A stretch of 64,000 bases of DNA from G963665815 sp942492065 (GCA_942492065.1 CALODV010000008.1:1219204-1283203), one strand, 5' to 3'; positions 8,430 through 16,812 are shown, counted from the first letter of the stretch. The notes: generated by a model from the letters alone, not told the origin. A program made the numbers and translations.

Positions 8430-9548
8430 ATGAAAATTAGAGTTCTGCATGTAATTCAGGACTTGCACATAGGTGGTGCAGAGAAGTCACTATTAGATAT
8501 CTGCAAAACATACAACCAAGAGTTGTTTGAGTTTTCAGTAATTACATTCTGGCATGGAGACAAGCTGGAATACGAATTTGTTAATTCAACTGTGAATATT
8601 AGATATGTTTGTTTAAACTGCAAAAACAGATACGATGTTTCTATTTACCCTAAACTTTTAAAGTACATAAAACATTATAATCCCCAGATTGTACATACGC
8701 ACTTACCCATTGCCGGTATATATTCGAGATTATGTAAACCATTCACAAAATCGCTGTATATCACTACTCAGCATAGTGTTGTTTACAAAAGGAATTTCTT
8801 TCATTTTTTTAACAGAATAACTTCTAGAATTTTTAATGACTGGTATATTGCAAATTCTGAATTCACAAAAAAATTTCTTATTAAGCATAAATACTCAAGA
8901 AAAGAAAGAACTGAATTGATTTATCTTGGAGTTGACTTCAAAAGTTTCGAGAAGAAGAGTACTGGAATATCTTGCCAGCAATTAAAACAGACTTTTGATA
9001 TCCCTGAAAAGGCAAAAGTAATAGGCTATATCGCATCATTTAAAAAAGAAAGAGGACACGTTGAATTCCTGGAAATAATCAGGAAATGTATAGCAGTTAA
9101 ACCCGATCTTTACTTTGTTCTTGTTGGTGATGGGACAATGAGAGAATCTGTTATTCAGCTGGCTTCTCAGATGAATATTGATTCAAACATAGTATTCCCG
9201 GGAAATGTAACTAATACCTCTGATTATCTGAGATTGATGGATATTTTTGTACTTCCAACATTTTATGAATCTTTTGGAATATCGATTATTGAAGCTATGT
9301 ATATGAATGTTCCTGTTATTGCATATGATACTTGTGCAGTATCAGAAATTGTGGGATCAGATAGAGGAATACTTGTCACGGCTTTCGACAAACATGCATT
9401 TTCTAAAATTCTGCTTGAGATAGTAGAAACCCCTTTAAAAACATCCAAATATACTGAAAATGCATACAATTTTGTTACTACACAGTTTACAATCCGAAAA
9501 ATGGTTGATGAACTAGAAAAATTCTACATCAGGATAACTAACTTATGA
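8430..9548 (+). CDS. GT4-family glycosyltransferase
   Basis: A 372-aa GT-B retaining glycosyltransferase. The N-terminal acceptor domain opens MKIRVLHVIQDLHIGGAEKS, the classical GT4 glycine-rich start, and includes IVHTHLPIAGIYSRL. The C-terminal nucleotide-sugar domain has VIGYIASFKKERGHVEFLE, FVLVGDGTMRE and the ExxE-type PTFYESFGISIIEAMYMNVP. It probably adds a sugar to a surface polysaccharide or lipid-linked glycan at the cytoplasmic face. It overlaps the next glycosyltransferase by 4 bases (ATGA), so the two are translationally coupled. The sugar is unknown. Confidence 0.92.
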   Translation: MKIRVLHVIQDLHIGGAEKSLLDICKTYNQELFEFSVITFWHGDKLEYEFVNSTVNIRYVCLNCKNRYDVSIYPKLLKYIKHYNPQIVHTHLPIAGIYSRLCKPFTKSLYITTQHSVVYKRNFFHFFNRITSRIFNDWYIANSEFTKKFLIKHKYSRKERTELIYLGVDFKSFEKKSTGISCQQLKQTFDIPEKAKVIGYIASFKKERGHVEFLEIIRKCIAVKPDLYFVLVGDGTMRESVIQLASQMNIDSNIVFPGNVTNTSDYLRLMDIFVLPTFYESFGISIIEAMYMNVPVIAYDTCAVSEIVGSDRGILVTAFDKHAFSKILLEIVETPLKTSKYTENAYNFVTTQFTIRKMVDELEKFYIRITNL

Positions 9549-10720
9549 AAAAAATAAAAGTTTTGCACACTATTACAAGATTAGTAATCGGTGGAGCTCA
9601 GGAAAATACAATTTACACAGCAATGCTACTTGATAAATCAAGATACAATGTTGATGTTGTAAGTGGTCCACAAGCAGGACCGGAAGGTTCATTATTGACC
9701 GAAGCAATCAAGGGAAAAGTAAATGTTTTAACATTCAAGGATCTTGTAAGGGAAATCAATCCACTTAAAGATTTATCACATTTCATTAAGTTTTATTCAT
9801 TTCTTAAAAAAGAAAAATATCAGATAATCCATACGCACAGTTCCAAAGCAGGAATCATTCACAGAGTTGCAGCAAAACTTGCAGGTGTTCCTATTATTGT
9901 TCACACAGTCCATGGCTGGTCATTTCATGACAGAATGTCTGAAAGAACAAAAAAAATGTACGTTGCTCTTGAAAAATTTGCGGAAAAATTTACGGATAAA
10001 ATGATCACTGTTACAGACTTTGATATTGAGAAAGGCTTAAAAGAAAAAATAGGATCAAGAGAAAAATACATTACAATACATAGCTCCATAGATATAGACT
10101 TATATTCAAACCCCACAAGAACTGTTGAGGATATTAAGCAAGAACTGAAAATACCAGAAGATAGAATAGTAATAGGTACAGTTTCACGAATGAGTGACCA
10201 GAAAGCTCCTATAGACTTCTTTGAGTCTGCTTCAATTTTAAGAAAAACTTTTGATAATATCCACTTTTTGTTTGTTGGTGATGGTCCATTAAGAGAAGAA
10301 GTACTCAGTTATATAAAATCCAATAACTTAACAGACTGTGTCACTCTCGCCGGTCTGCGAAGAGACATTCCTGATATGACTTCAGTAATGGATATTTTCT
10401 GTCTATCTTCTCTGTGGGAAGGTCTGCCAAGGGTATTTTCTCAAGCAATGGCTGCAAAATTACCTGTTGTAGCAACGAGAGTTAATGGTGCTCCTGAGAT
10501 TATTGATGATGAAGTCAACGGCTTTGTTGTTCCACCTGCAAAACCTGATCTAATGGCTGAAAAATTAGCGATACTGATAAAGGATGAAAAACTAAGAATA
10601 CAAATGGGGGAAAAAGGATTCAAAAGAATAAACCCTGATTTCTGTCTGTACAATATGGTAAGACAAGTTGATGAACTATATGTTGAGTTAATGAAAAAGA
10701 AAGGCATTTATAAGAAATAG
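9545..10720 (+). CDS. GT4-family glycosyltransferase
   Basis: A 391-aa GT-B glycosyltransferase. The N-terminus is MKKIKVLHTITRLVIGGAQE, followed by IIHTHSSKAGIIHRVAAKLA and a HTVHGW motif, as in the PelF/WcaL-like GT4 group acting on lipid-linked acceptors. The C-terminal domain holds IGTVSRMSDQKAPIDFFESA, FLFVGDGPLREEV and LSSLWEGLPRVFSQAMAAKL (E-x7-E region). It starts inside the stop of the preceding glycosyltransferase (ATGA overlap), forming a two-gene glycan operon. Confidence 0.93.
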   Translation: MKKIKVLHTITRLVIGGAQENTIYTAMLLDKSRYNVDVVSGPQAGPEGSLLTEAIKGKVNVLTFKDLVREINPLKDLSHFIKFYSFLKKEKYQIIHTHSSKAGIIHRVAAKLAGVPIIVHTVHGWSFHDRMSERTKKMYVALEKFAEKFTDKMITVTDFDIEKGLKEKIGSREKYITIHSSIDIDLYSNPTRTVEDIKQELKIPEDRIVIGTVSRMSDQKAPIDFFESASILRKTFDNIHFLFVGDGPLREEVLSYIKSNNLTDCVTLAGLRRDIPDMTSVMDIFCLSSLWEGLPRVFSQAMAAKLPVVATRVNGAPEIIDDEVNGFVVPPAKPDLMAEKLAILIKDEKLRIQMGEKGFKRINPDFCLYNMVRQVDELYVELMKKKGIYKK

Positions 10721-11173
10721 CTATTTCCTGCTTTCTTTATAGATGTCAACCCATTCATCGGCAGTAAGAACGCGGCAAACTTCCCCAATGAGTTCATAGG
10801 GTATCTCGTTCATTCTTTTGAGCCGGAGACAGCTCTTCCCCATATCCACTTTGTACTTAGTGGTCTTGCTGTATTCTTCTTTGAACCAGTCATAGAGTTT
10901 GTCTCCCATGTACATTCCCATGTGATAGAACCCTATAAAGTTTTTCTGATTGGCAATACTTATAAATGGTAGAGGCTGATCTGGATTATTCAGATACCCT
11001 TCCGGGTATTCGCTTAAAGGCACAACATAACCGATCATACCGTAGTTAATGGCTTCATTGAACCCCTCAGGAAGATTCTCACGAATAACCTGTCTGAGCT
11101 TATTGAAGGCATCTTTTCTTTCGGCTGGAATTTTTTTGATATATTCTTCGGGTTTAGCAGCTTCAATTCTCAT
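10721..11173 (-). CDS. DUF1801 (YdhG-like) protein
   Basis: A 150-aa single-domain protein matching the DUF1801/YdhG pattern: EEYIKKIPAERKDAFNKLRQ near the N-terminus, NEAINYGMIGYVV, ISIANQKNFIGFYHMGMYM and a C-terminal CLRLKRMNEIPYELIGEVC. The family has a SufE/IscU-unrelated alpha-beta fold, and some members bind iron or act in stress. The function here is not known. GGAGAG precedes the ATG. The stop directly abuts that of the convergent glycosyltransferase. Confidence 0.85.
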   Translation of the reverse strand: MRIEAAKPEEYIKKIPAERKDAFNKLRQVIRENLPEGFNEAINYGMIGYVVPLSEYPEGYLNNPDQPLPFISIANQKNFIGFYHMGMYMGDKLYDWFKEEYSKTTKYKVDMGKSCLRLKRMNEIPYELIGEVCRVLTADEWVDIYKESRK

Positions 11174-11206
11174 ACTTCTCTCCTCAGTATTATATGATAA
11201 CCAAAG

Positions 11207-12013
11207 TCACTGAGTATTGCAACTATCTTTTTCCAAGGCACTTATAATTTCTTTTTTTTCTCCATCTGTCAATACGGAAATCTTCTCAAGAATTCTTATT
11301 ACGCTGGATTTACTGCGACATGAGTACTCTTCTATGGCTTCATTAAAACCTGACGCCAGAATAGCGGCAGGTAAAGCATACATACCTATTCCCAACGAAG
11401 CAATAATGGATCCTATTATCTTACCAATAGTTGTTACCGGATACACATCACCATATCCTACTGATGTTAGAGCTGCCACTCCCCACCACATACAAGCAGG
11501 GATACTGCTATATGCTTGAGGTTGTGCTTGATTCTCCACAATAAATAATACAGATGAAGCAATAATCAAAATAACAAGCATTGTTGCTGCAGTCATTATC
11601 AGTTGTTCTTTTTTATTTCTGAGAACTATACTGAATATTGTTAAAGACTCTATGTAGCGCTCCATTTTAAGAACTCTGAACATTCTGAATAATCTTAGAA
11701 TTCTCAACATACGAAGATCAACTTTTATCAATACAGGTAGATAAAAAGGTAATATAGCCAGGATATCAATTATTGCAGATAGTGAAAAAATATATTTCAG
11801 TCTTCCGGACAAACTGTGATACTTGCTGCCATTTTCATCAGCAGTCCAAAGTCTTAATATATATTCAATTGTAAACATAACAATAGAGAAAATTTCAAAC
11901 TTTCTGAAATAGTAACCACAGGATCGATCAATACTCTTCACTGTTCCAAGAATAACTGTCAATAAGTTCATTATAATTAACATCATGATAAATACATCAA
12001 CAACTTTACTCAT
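11207..12013 (-). CDS. Voltage-gated potassium channel (Kv-type, 6TM)
   Basis: A 268-aa membrane protein. S1 to S4 cover about residues 5-120. The S4 segment carries regularly spaced arginines (DLRMLRILRLFRMFRVLKME). S5 is about 135-160. The pore loop with the potassium selectivity filter TSVGYGDVYP is near 188-197, followed by S6 (IIGSIIASLGIGMYALPAAI). A short cytoplasmic tail follows. There is no good ribosome site directly upstream of this ATG. A strong site instead precedes an in-frame 18-codon stretch ending in TAA immediately before it (see 12014-12070), so the protein may be translated by reinitiation or its N-terminus may be truncated by a nonsense mutation. Confidence 0.9.
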   Translation of the reverse strand: MSKVVDVFIMMLIIMNLLTVILGTVKSIDRSCGYYFRKFEIFSIVMFTIEYILRLWTADENGSKYHSLSGRLKYIFSLSAIIDILAILPFYLPVLIKVDLRMLRILRLFRMFRVLKMERYIESLTIFSIVLRNKKEQLIMTAATMLVILIIASSVLFIVENQAQPQAYSSIPACMWWGVAALTSVGYGDVYPVTTIGKIIGSIIASLGIGMYALPAAILASGFNEAIEEYSCRSKSSVIRILEKISVLTDGEKKEIISALEKDSCNTQ

Positions 12014-12070
12014 TTATTTCGAGTCTTGTGCCGGATTCAATACTTCGTTTGTATAGGCTTTCAGCACCAT
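12014..12070 (-). CDS. 18-codon upstream ORF, in frame with and abutting the Kv channel
   Basis: MVLKAYTNEVLNPAQDSK followed by TAA, then directly the channel ATG in the same frame. It has the strongest ribosome site in the neighbourhood (AAGGAGG, 4 bases before ATG). The peptide resembles the short cytoplasmic N-terminus that Kv-type channels carry before S1, so it may be the original channel start interrupted by a TAA, or a genuine leader peptide for reinitiation. Confidence 0.5.
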   Translation of the reverse strand: MVLKAYTNEVLNPAQDSK

Positions 12071-12238
12071 TTTCCCTCCTTAGGCCAATAATACTCAAGA
12101 AATTAACCAGTTAAAAAAAAAATCAATTCATTACCAAATCATAACCATTCAAACTTTATTAATGCCCCTTCATTGATTTTTTTAAGACTATTAGTAAAAA
12201 TAAGGTATTATTGATTAAACATTGTCAGGAGTATTAAA

Positions 12239-12754
12239 ATGAATACAACAGAAACAGCACAGCAATCGATATTGTTCATAAATTTTTCTCAAGGATGGGG
12301 TGGTGGAGAATACTGGCACCTTTTAAACTGTATGCAAATGATTGCCAAAGGTCTAAATGCCACATTGCTGGCATCAAGAAATTCTAAGTTGGAGCAGAAA
12401 GCCAGAGCACAAAATATTCAGGTCTACTCAATTGATAAGCCTTCACTCTGGAATCCTGCAACTCTGCTTATGGTGAATAAAATTTTTAAAGAGTTGAAGC
12501 CATCTGCAGTTATACTTAACGGAACAAAAGAATTAAAAATCTGTTCCAGGATTGCAAAGTCCAGAGGAGTTCAAAAAGTTATATTCAGACGAGGTATTCA
12601 AAAATGTGTCAGTAAATCAAGTACAAAATACCTTAAGAAATATGTGACCGATGTTGTTCTGAACTCACAAGCAACTTATATTGCTATGCGAAATTCTCTT
12701 AAATGCTCAGGACTCTATCCCGGAGTAATCATACACAACGGAATAATAATCTAA
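12239..12754 (+). CDS. N-terminal half of a split GT4-type glycosyltransferase
   Basis: A 171-aa protein holding only a GT-B N-terminal domain: ILFINFSQGWGGGEYWHLLN near the start (a glycine-rich GT4 opening), VILNGTKELKICSRIAKSRG, and an ending GVIIHNGI. That ending is the interdomain hinge at which GT4 enzymes continue into the nucleotide-sugar domain. The gene stops 11 bases before the next gene, which begins with exactly the missing C-terminal domain. GGAG precedes its ATG. Either this is a naturally split enzyme reassembling in trans or an ancestral gene broken near 12750. Confidence 0.75.
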   Translation: MNTTETAQQSILFINFSQGWGGGEYWHLLNCMQMIAKGLNATLLASRNSKLEQKARAQNIQVYSIDKPSLWNPATLLMVNKIFKELKPSAVILNGTKELKICSRIAKSRGVQKVIFRRGIQKCVSKSSTKYLKKYVTDVVLNSQATYIAMRNSLKCSGLYPGVIIHNGIII

Positions 12755-12765
12755 AAGGTTGTAAA

Positions 12766-14163
12766 ATGAAAGCAAAACATTTTGTTTCCAATGATGGTGT
12801 TAAAAGTACTTTGTGTAAGAAAACAGTTTTAAGAGAGTTTACAATCGCAGTAATTGCCAGACTTTCAAGTGAGAAAGGCGTAGATATTGCAATAAGAAGT
12901 ATGGTCAATATTGTAAGCATTTTTCCGTACACGAAAATGTTAATTGTTGGAAATGGTAAGCAGGAAGAGCAACTGAAGACGTTAGCTGCCGACATGGGTT
13001 TATCAAGAAACATTGAATTTACTGGTTTTGTGGAAAATGTCGATAAATATATTGAAGCATGTAATGTTTTTCTGTTGCCTTCGAGGTCTGAAGGTTTCGG
13101 ATTTGTTCTTCTGGAAGCTATGAAGCACAAGAAAGCATGTATAGCTTTCGAAGATACTGCTGCCCGAGAAATAATTGACCATATGGGTACTGGAATACTT
13201 TTACCAAGAAACGAAAATCCTGAAGCTTCAATATCATCAGCAGTAAGAATGTTGATAGAGAAACCTGAATTATCAAAAGCATTGGGTATTAATGGATATG
13301 AAAAATTATGTATGAGATTCACTGTCAGCACATCAACAGATAAACTTGAAAGAGTCATAAAGCCAGAGCAACAGCTGAAGCTTCCAAACCTACATATATT
13401 TATGTATCATTACGTGAAACGTGCTCCAAAATCAAATGACAATAAGAAATTAATAAAAGGTCTCTATGTGAAACCGGAGCATTTTTCTTATCAGATGCAC
13501 ATATTGGAGAAGTACAAAATAAATGTCATGAACACGAATGAATTAGGGAATAAAGAAATGAAATCGCCAACTGTGATGATTACTTTTGATGATGGTTGTT
13601 CATCAATTTATAAGTATGCATATCCTTTTTTGAAGAAACACAACTTCAGTGCGATTGTTTTTCCTATCGTCGAGCTTATAAACAAAAAAGAAGTGAATCC
13701 AGGTGGTACTAATCAGGTAAAAACAAATATGCTAACGGAATCAGAAATTAAGGAAATGCACTCGAATTGTATTGAGATTGGATCTCACATGATGAATCAT
13801 GTCCATCTGGACAGTGTCAATCCAGAAAATCTCAATTTTGAGATGAAAGCATCAAAAAGAATTCTTGAAGAAATGACAGGAAGCAAGGTTGATTTGATAT
13901 GCTATCCCTTTGGTAGTTATAACTCATTTGTACTTGAAAAAGCGGAATCTCTGGGCTACAAGTACGGATTCACTACAAAATCTGAGCCAAATACTCTCGT
14001 GAAACCACTTGAGTTAAGAAGAGTGCCTGTTAAGGGACAATCTAACAGAGACATGTATAAGTTCCTTTATATGGTAAACAGCAAAATTTTGAGACGTAAT
14101 CCTATCAGCAGTTGCATCAATTCAGTAATTGAATTGTTTAATTTTTTCATCTCAAACTCATAA
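12766..14163 (+). CDS. GT4 C-terminal domain fused to a NodB-type polysaccharide deacetylase
   Basis: A 465-aa protein. Residues about 25-190 are the GT4 donor domain: IAVIARLSSEKGVDIAIRSM, MLIVGNGKQEEQL, and LLPSRSEGFGFVLLEAMKHK with the catalytic-region glutamates. Residues about 210-440 are a carbohydrate esterase 4 domain: MYHYVK, the metal and catalytic motif TFDDG, GSHMMNH (motif 2) and CYPFGSY (motif 3). The pair suggests a sugar is transferred and a GlcNAc-type residue de-N-acetylated in the same pathway. It starts at the ATG at 12766 with a weak AAAGG site. It is probably co-transcribed with the preceding N-terminal half. Confidence 0.8.
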   Translation: MKAKHFVSNDGVKSTLCKKTVLREFTIAVIARLSSEKGVDIAIRSMVNIVSIFPYTKMLIVGNGKQEEQLKTLAADMGLSRNIEFTGFVENVDKYIEACNVFLLPSRSEGFGFVLLEAMKHKKACIAFEDTAAREIIDHMGTGILLPRNENPEASISSAVRMLIEKPELSKALGINGYEKLCMRFTVSTSTDKLERVIKPEQQLKLPNLHIFMYHYVKRAPKSNDNKKLIKGLYVKPEHFSYQMHILEKYKINVMNTNELGNKEMKSPTVMITFDDGCSSIYKYAYPFLKKHNFSAIVFPIVELINKKEVNPGGTNQVKTNMLTESEIKEMHSNCIEIGSHMMNHVHLDSVNPENLNFEMKASKRILEEMTGSKVDLICYPFGSYNSFVLEKAESLGYKYGFTTKSEPNTLVKPLELRRVPVKGQSNRDMYKFLYMVNSKILRRNPISSCINSVIELFNFFISNS

Positions 14164-14223
14164 ACTATATTAAGCAAAAGGATAGCATGTCCAAACCTGA
14201 GAGTATGTATCAATCAATATTCC

Positions 14224-14253
14224 TTGACATATTTTGGCAGAGTGCAATAAATT
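14224..14253 (+). promoter_or_regulatory. Sigma-70-like promoter for the pilM-like gene
   Basis: TTGACA at 14224-14229 and TAAATT at 14248-14253 with an 18-base spacer. The expected start near 14260 leaves a short leader to the ATG at 14281. Confidence 0.5.
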
Positions 14254-14280
14254 CAGCAAAATACTAAGAAGTAGGAATAA

Positions 14281-15264
14281 ATGACAAAAATTGCTGCTAT
14301 TGACATTGGTTTTTCAAGAATTAAGATTTTATCAGGTACGAAAAGCAAGAAAAATATCTCAATAGATGAGTTCAGAACAATAGCTTTCCGAAATGAACTT
14401 CTGGAAAACGTTGGACACCTTAAATTCGATCCTGTTGAATTCTACAGAATCAACATCGAGTCCATACTGGAAATACTTATGGCTGAGATTGAAACTCTGC
14501 ATCCTAAAACAAAATATTACTTCACTTTTAACAGCCTGTACTCAGACATTTATCTTAAAACAATAGATGCCGGTAACATGAAAAAACTGAAGTACATATG
14601 TGAGTTCTACATGGACAAAATCAAAGGTGCTGATTCAGAATCGAATTACCAGATTATTAACTATGACAAAGCCTCCAAGACAGGTGAAGTTCTGTTGTTC
14701 AACTACCAGGTCAGCCCGTTTGAGAACCTGCTTGAGATCATAAATCAGCTTGGTGTTCATGTTGAAGGAGTTGAGTTTGATGCTTTATGTCTTGCTAATG
14801 CTCTGGATAATATGACTGAGTTCTCTGATAGTACAAACCTGCTGATTGACTTTGGATCTTCCAAAACTACTCTCATCACGATGAAATATCAAAAAATAAT
14901 TTCACTGAAGATACTTCCTGTTTCTCTGCTTAATGTCTGGGAAAAAATCAGCAAAAGGAACAATGTAACTCTTGCTGTTGCTGAAAACCTCATGCGAGAA
15001 GAATCAAGAGTAATTTTACCTGAAACCCCTATCTTTTTCCTGTCCAAATTCTTCTCAAAAGTATGTGAAGACATTCAGGATCTGGAAGAATTCGATTCCA
15101 TTGATCAGGTTTTTGTATCCGGTGGAGCTATGAACTCCAGTCATTACATTACAATGCTCAGTGATGAGCTTAGTAAAAAAGTCATGGTTTTCGATCCGTT
15201 TTCAGACTCATCAACGACCAATCTCACCGGTTATTCTGCAGCATACGGACTATTCATAAGGTAA
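14281..15264 (+). CDS. PilM-like actin-fold ATPase
   Basis: A 327-aa protein of the FtsA/PilM actin-like fold. The phosphate-1 motif is at the N-terminus (AAIDIGFSRIKILSG), phosphate-2 near the middle (LLIDFGSSKTTLITM), and an adenosine-type glycine motif near 280 (VFVSGGAMNSSHYITML). PilM-like proteins sit at the cytoplasmic face of type IV pilus or type II secretion platforms. The next gene, 5 bases downstream, looks like PilP/GspC, supporting that role. PilN- and PilO-like partners are not between them, which is unusual. A good promoter precedes it. Confidence 0.7.
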   Translation: MTKIAAIDIGFSRIKILSGTKSKKNISIDEFRTIAFRNELLENVGHLKFDPVEFYRINIESILEILMAEIETLHPKTKYYFTFNSLYSDIYLKTIDAGNMKKLKYICEFYMDKIKGADSESNYQIINYDKASKTGEVLLFNYQVSPFENLLEIINQLGVHVEGVEFDALCLANALDNMTEFSDSTNLLIDFGSSKTTLITMKYQKIISLKILPVSLLNVWEKISKRNNVTLAVAENLMREESRVILPETPIFFLSKFFSKVCEDIQDLEEFDSIDQVFVSGGAMNSSHYITMLSDELSKKVMVFDPFSDSSTTNLTGYSAAYGLFIR

Positions 15265-15269
15265 TCATT

Positions 15270-15719
15270 ATGGGAAAATATTCATTCAACCTTATCAATA
15301 AATTCGAGAAAATGAATAATTCGATAAAATGGATTATCATCAGTCTTTCTGTTGTCGTCATAACAGTTGTACTTCTTATCGGTGTTGTTCCAAAACTCAG
15401 AAGTTCCAAACCAAAGATAAAACAACCGGTTCATCAAGAAATCACAGGTAACACTGCAGTAAATGTTAATCCTGAACTTCTATCAACTAATGAAAAACTG
15501 CTTCAGGTGAACTTTGTAAATGATTTTCAGGGTTACACCATTACAGGTATCAGCGTGGAAAAGGATAATTCCATAGTTTATCTGGAAAAAAATCAGGCTA
15601 CTCAGGAATACAGAGTTGGTGATGTCGTTACAGGAAACTTCTTTATCAATGAAATACATTGGGCGCATATCATTCTGACTGATAACACTAACATCATTCA
15701 CTTAAATAACAAACATTAA
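15270..15719 (+). CDS. PilP/GspC-like inner-membrane-anchored periplasmic protein
   Basis: A 149-aa protein with one transmembrane segment (IKWIIISLSVVVITVVLLIG, about residues 20-42), a proline- and lysine-containing linker and a small beta-rich C-terminal domain. The pattern YTITGISVEKDNSIVYLEKN, then YRVGDVVTGNFFINEIHWAH, then a strand IIHL resembles the GspC homology region or PilP domain that contacts the secretin. It probably bridges the inner-membrane platform (with the PilM-like protein) to an outer-membrane secretin encoded elsewhere. Confidence 0.55.
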   Translation: MGKYSFNLINKFEKMNNSIKWIIISLSVVVITVVLLIGVVPKLRSSKPKIKQPVHQEITGNTAVNVNPELLSTNEKLLQVNFVNDFQGYTITGISVEKDNSIVYLEKNQATQEYRVGDVVTGNFFINEIHWAHIILTDNTNIIHLNNKH

Positions 15720-15728
15720 ACTGATTAT

Positions 15729-16388
15729 ATGTTTCTGACAGAAATATATGAGAGGCTGATTGAGCATTATGGGAACCTGAACTGGTGGCCAGGAAACTCA
15801 AGAGATGAAGTCATCATCGGAGCTATCCTTACTCAGAACACTTCCTGGACACAGGTAGAAAAAGCAATTCATAACCTTCAGGACAAAAACCTTCTGTCAC
15901 TTCAGGAAATATACTCTGCTGATCATAACACTATAGCCGAGTTAATTAAACCAAGCGGCTTCTTCACTCAGAAAACCGGATATTTGAAGAATACGGCTGA
16001 GTTCTTCCTGCAAAATGATGTAATGCAATTGAACAATAGCGAATTCAGAAAGAAACTGCTGTCAGTGAAGGGAATAGGTCAGGAAACAGCAGACTCAATC
16101 CTGCTTTATGCTTTTGATATACCCTTCTTCGTGATAGATGCCTATACAAAAAGAATATTCTCCCGTCTGGGTTTCTGCAATAAATCAATAAAATATAATG
16201 ACCTGCAGACCTATTTCATGCAGGAAATAAACCCTGAACCGAAATTATATAATAACTACCACGCAATGATAGTCAATCTGGCAAAGGATAATTGCCGTAC
16301 AAAACCTGTTTGTGAAAACTGTTGTTTAAAAACAAGATGCAAAACATATAAGGATAATACAAGTGAAAGCAGTAATACAAAGAGTTAA
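15729..16388 (+). CDS. Endonuclease III / MagIII-like DNA glycosylase with Fe-S cluster
   Basis: A 219-aa HhH-GPD superfamily protein. The helix-hairpin-helix is LLSVKGIGQETADSILLYAF, and the catalytic aspartate is in FFVIDAYTKRIFSRLG. The absence of a lysine in the position typical for bifunctional Nth (ET instead of K-T after GIGQ) suggests a monofunctional glycosylase of the 3-methyladenine (MagIII) type. Four C-terminal cysteines spaced C-x5-C-x2-C-x5-C (about residues 189-204) should bind [4Fe-4S]. The first spacing is one shorter than the usual x6. The last 26 bases overlap the dtd gene. Confidence 0.85.
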   Translation: MFLTEIYERLIEHYGNLNWWPGNSRDEVIIGAILTQNTSWTQVEKAIHNLQDKNLLSLQEIYSADHNTIAELIKPSGFFTQKTGYLKNTAEFFLQNDVMQLNNSEFRKKLLSVKGIGQETADSILLYAFDIPFFVIDAYTKRIFSRLGFCNKSIKYNDLQTYFMQEINPEPKLYNNYHAMIVNLAKDNCRTKPVCENCCLKTRCKTYKDNTSESSNTKS

Positions 16389-16812
16389 ACAAGCTTCTGT
16401 CGAAGTAGATGGAGAAATTGTCGGTGATATCGGTAGTGGACTTCTGGTCCTTCTTGGAGTAACACATTCCGATGTAGATGTTGATCTTGAAAAATTCTGT
16501 AAGAAAATAGTAGATTTAAGGATATTCCCTGATGATAAAAAGCCAATGAACCAGTCTGTAGTTGATATTGGCGGGGAACTCCTTATTGTATCTCAGTTTA
16601 CACTTTATGCCGGATGTAAAAAGGGACGCAGACCGGACTTCATGCAGGCTGCAAAACCTGATGTAGCAGAAGATATTTATGAAGAAGTGATTGATATTCT
16701 TTTACGTACCGGTCTGAGACTGGAAACAGGTGTCTTCGGTGCTCATATGGAAGTCAGCCTTGTAAATGATGGTCCAGTAACAATTATTCTGGACTCTGAT
16801 GAAATCCTGTAA
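16363..16812 (+). CDS. dtd: D-aminoacyl-tRNA deacylase
   Basis: A 149-aa protein, the full family length. It hydrolyses D-aminoacyl-tRNA (and Gly-tRNAAla), recycling the tRNA. It carries the two signature motifs SQFTLYA (about 78-84) and a C-terminal NDGPVT (about 137-142), corresponding to the SQxxL and NxGP[V/F]T active-site motifs. The start is GTG at 16363, preceded by AAGGAT, inside the end of the upstream glycosylase gene in another frame, so translation is probably coupled. Confidence 0.96.
   Translation: MKAVIQRVKQASVEVDGEIVGDIGSGLLVLLGVTHSDVDVDLEKFCKKIVDLRIFPDDKKPMNQSVVDIGGELLIVSQFTLYAGCKKGRRPDFMQAAKPDVAEDIYEEVIDILLRTGLRLETGVFGAHMEVSLVNDGPVTIILDSDEIL

Noticed and set aside
12703..12765. 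Extended start of the GT/deacetylase gene at 12703
   Set aside because: The extra 21 residues overlap the preceding gene in another frame and have no ribosome site; the ATG at 12766 fits the domain start.
14188..14268. 26-codon ORF (MSKPESMYQSIFLDIFWQSA...) before the pilM-like gene
   Set aside because: It has an AAGGA site, but it overlaps the probable pilM promoter and shows no recognisable pattern, so it is not called as a gene.
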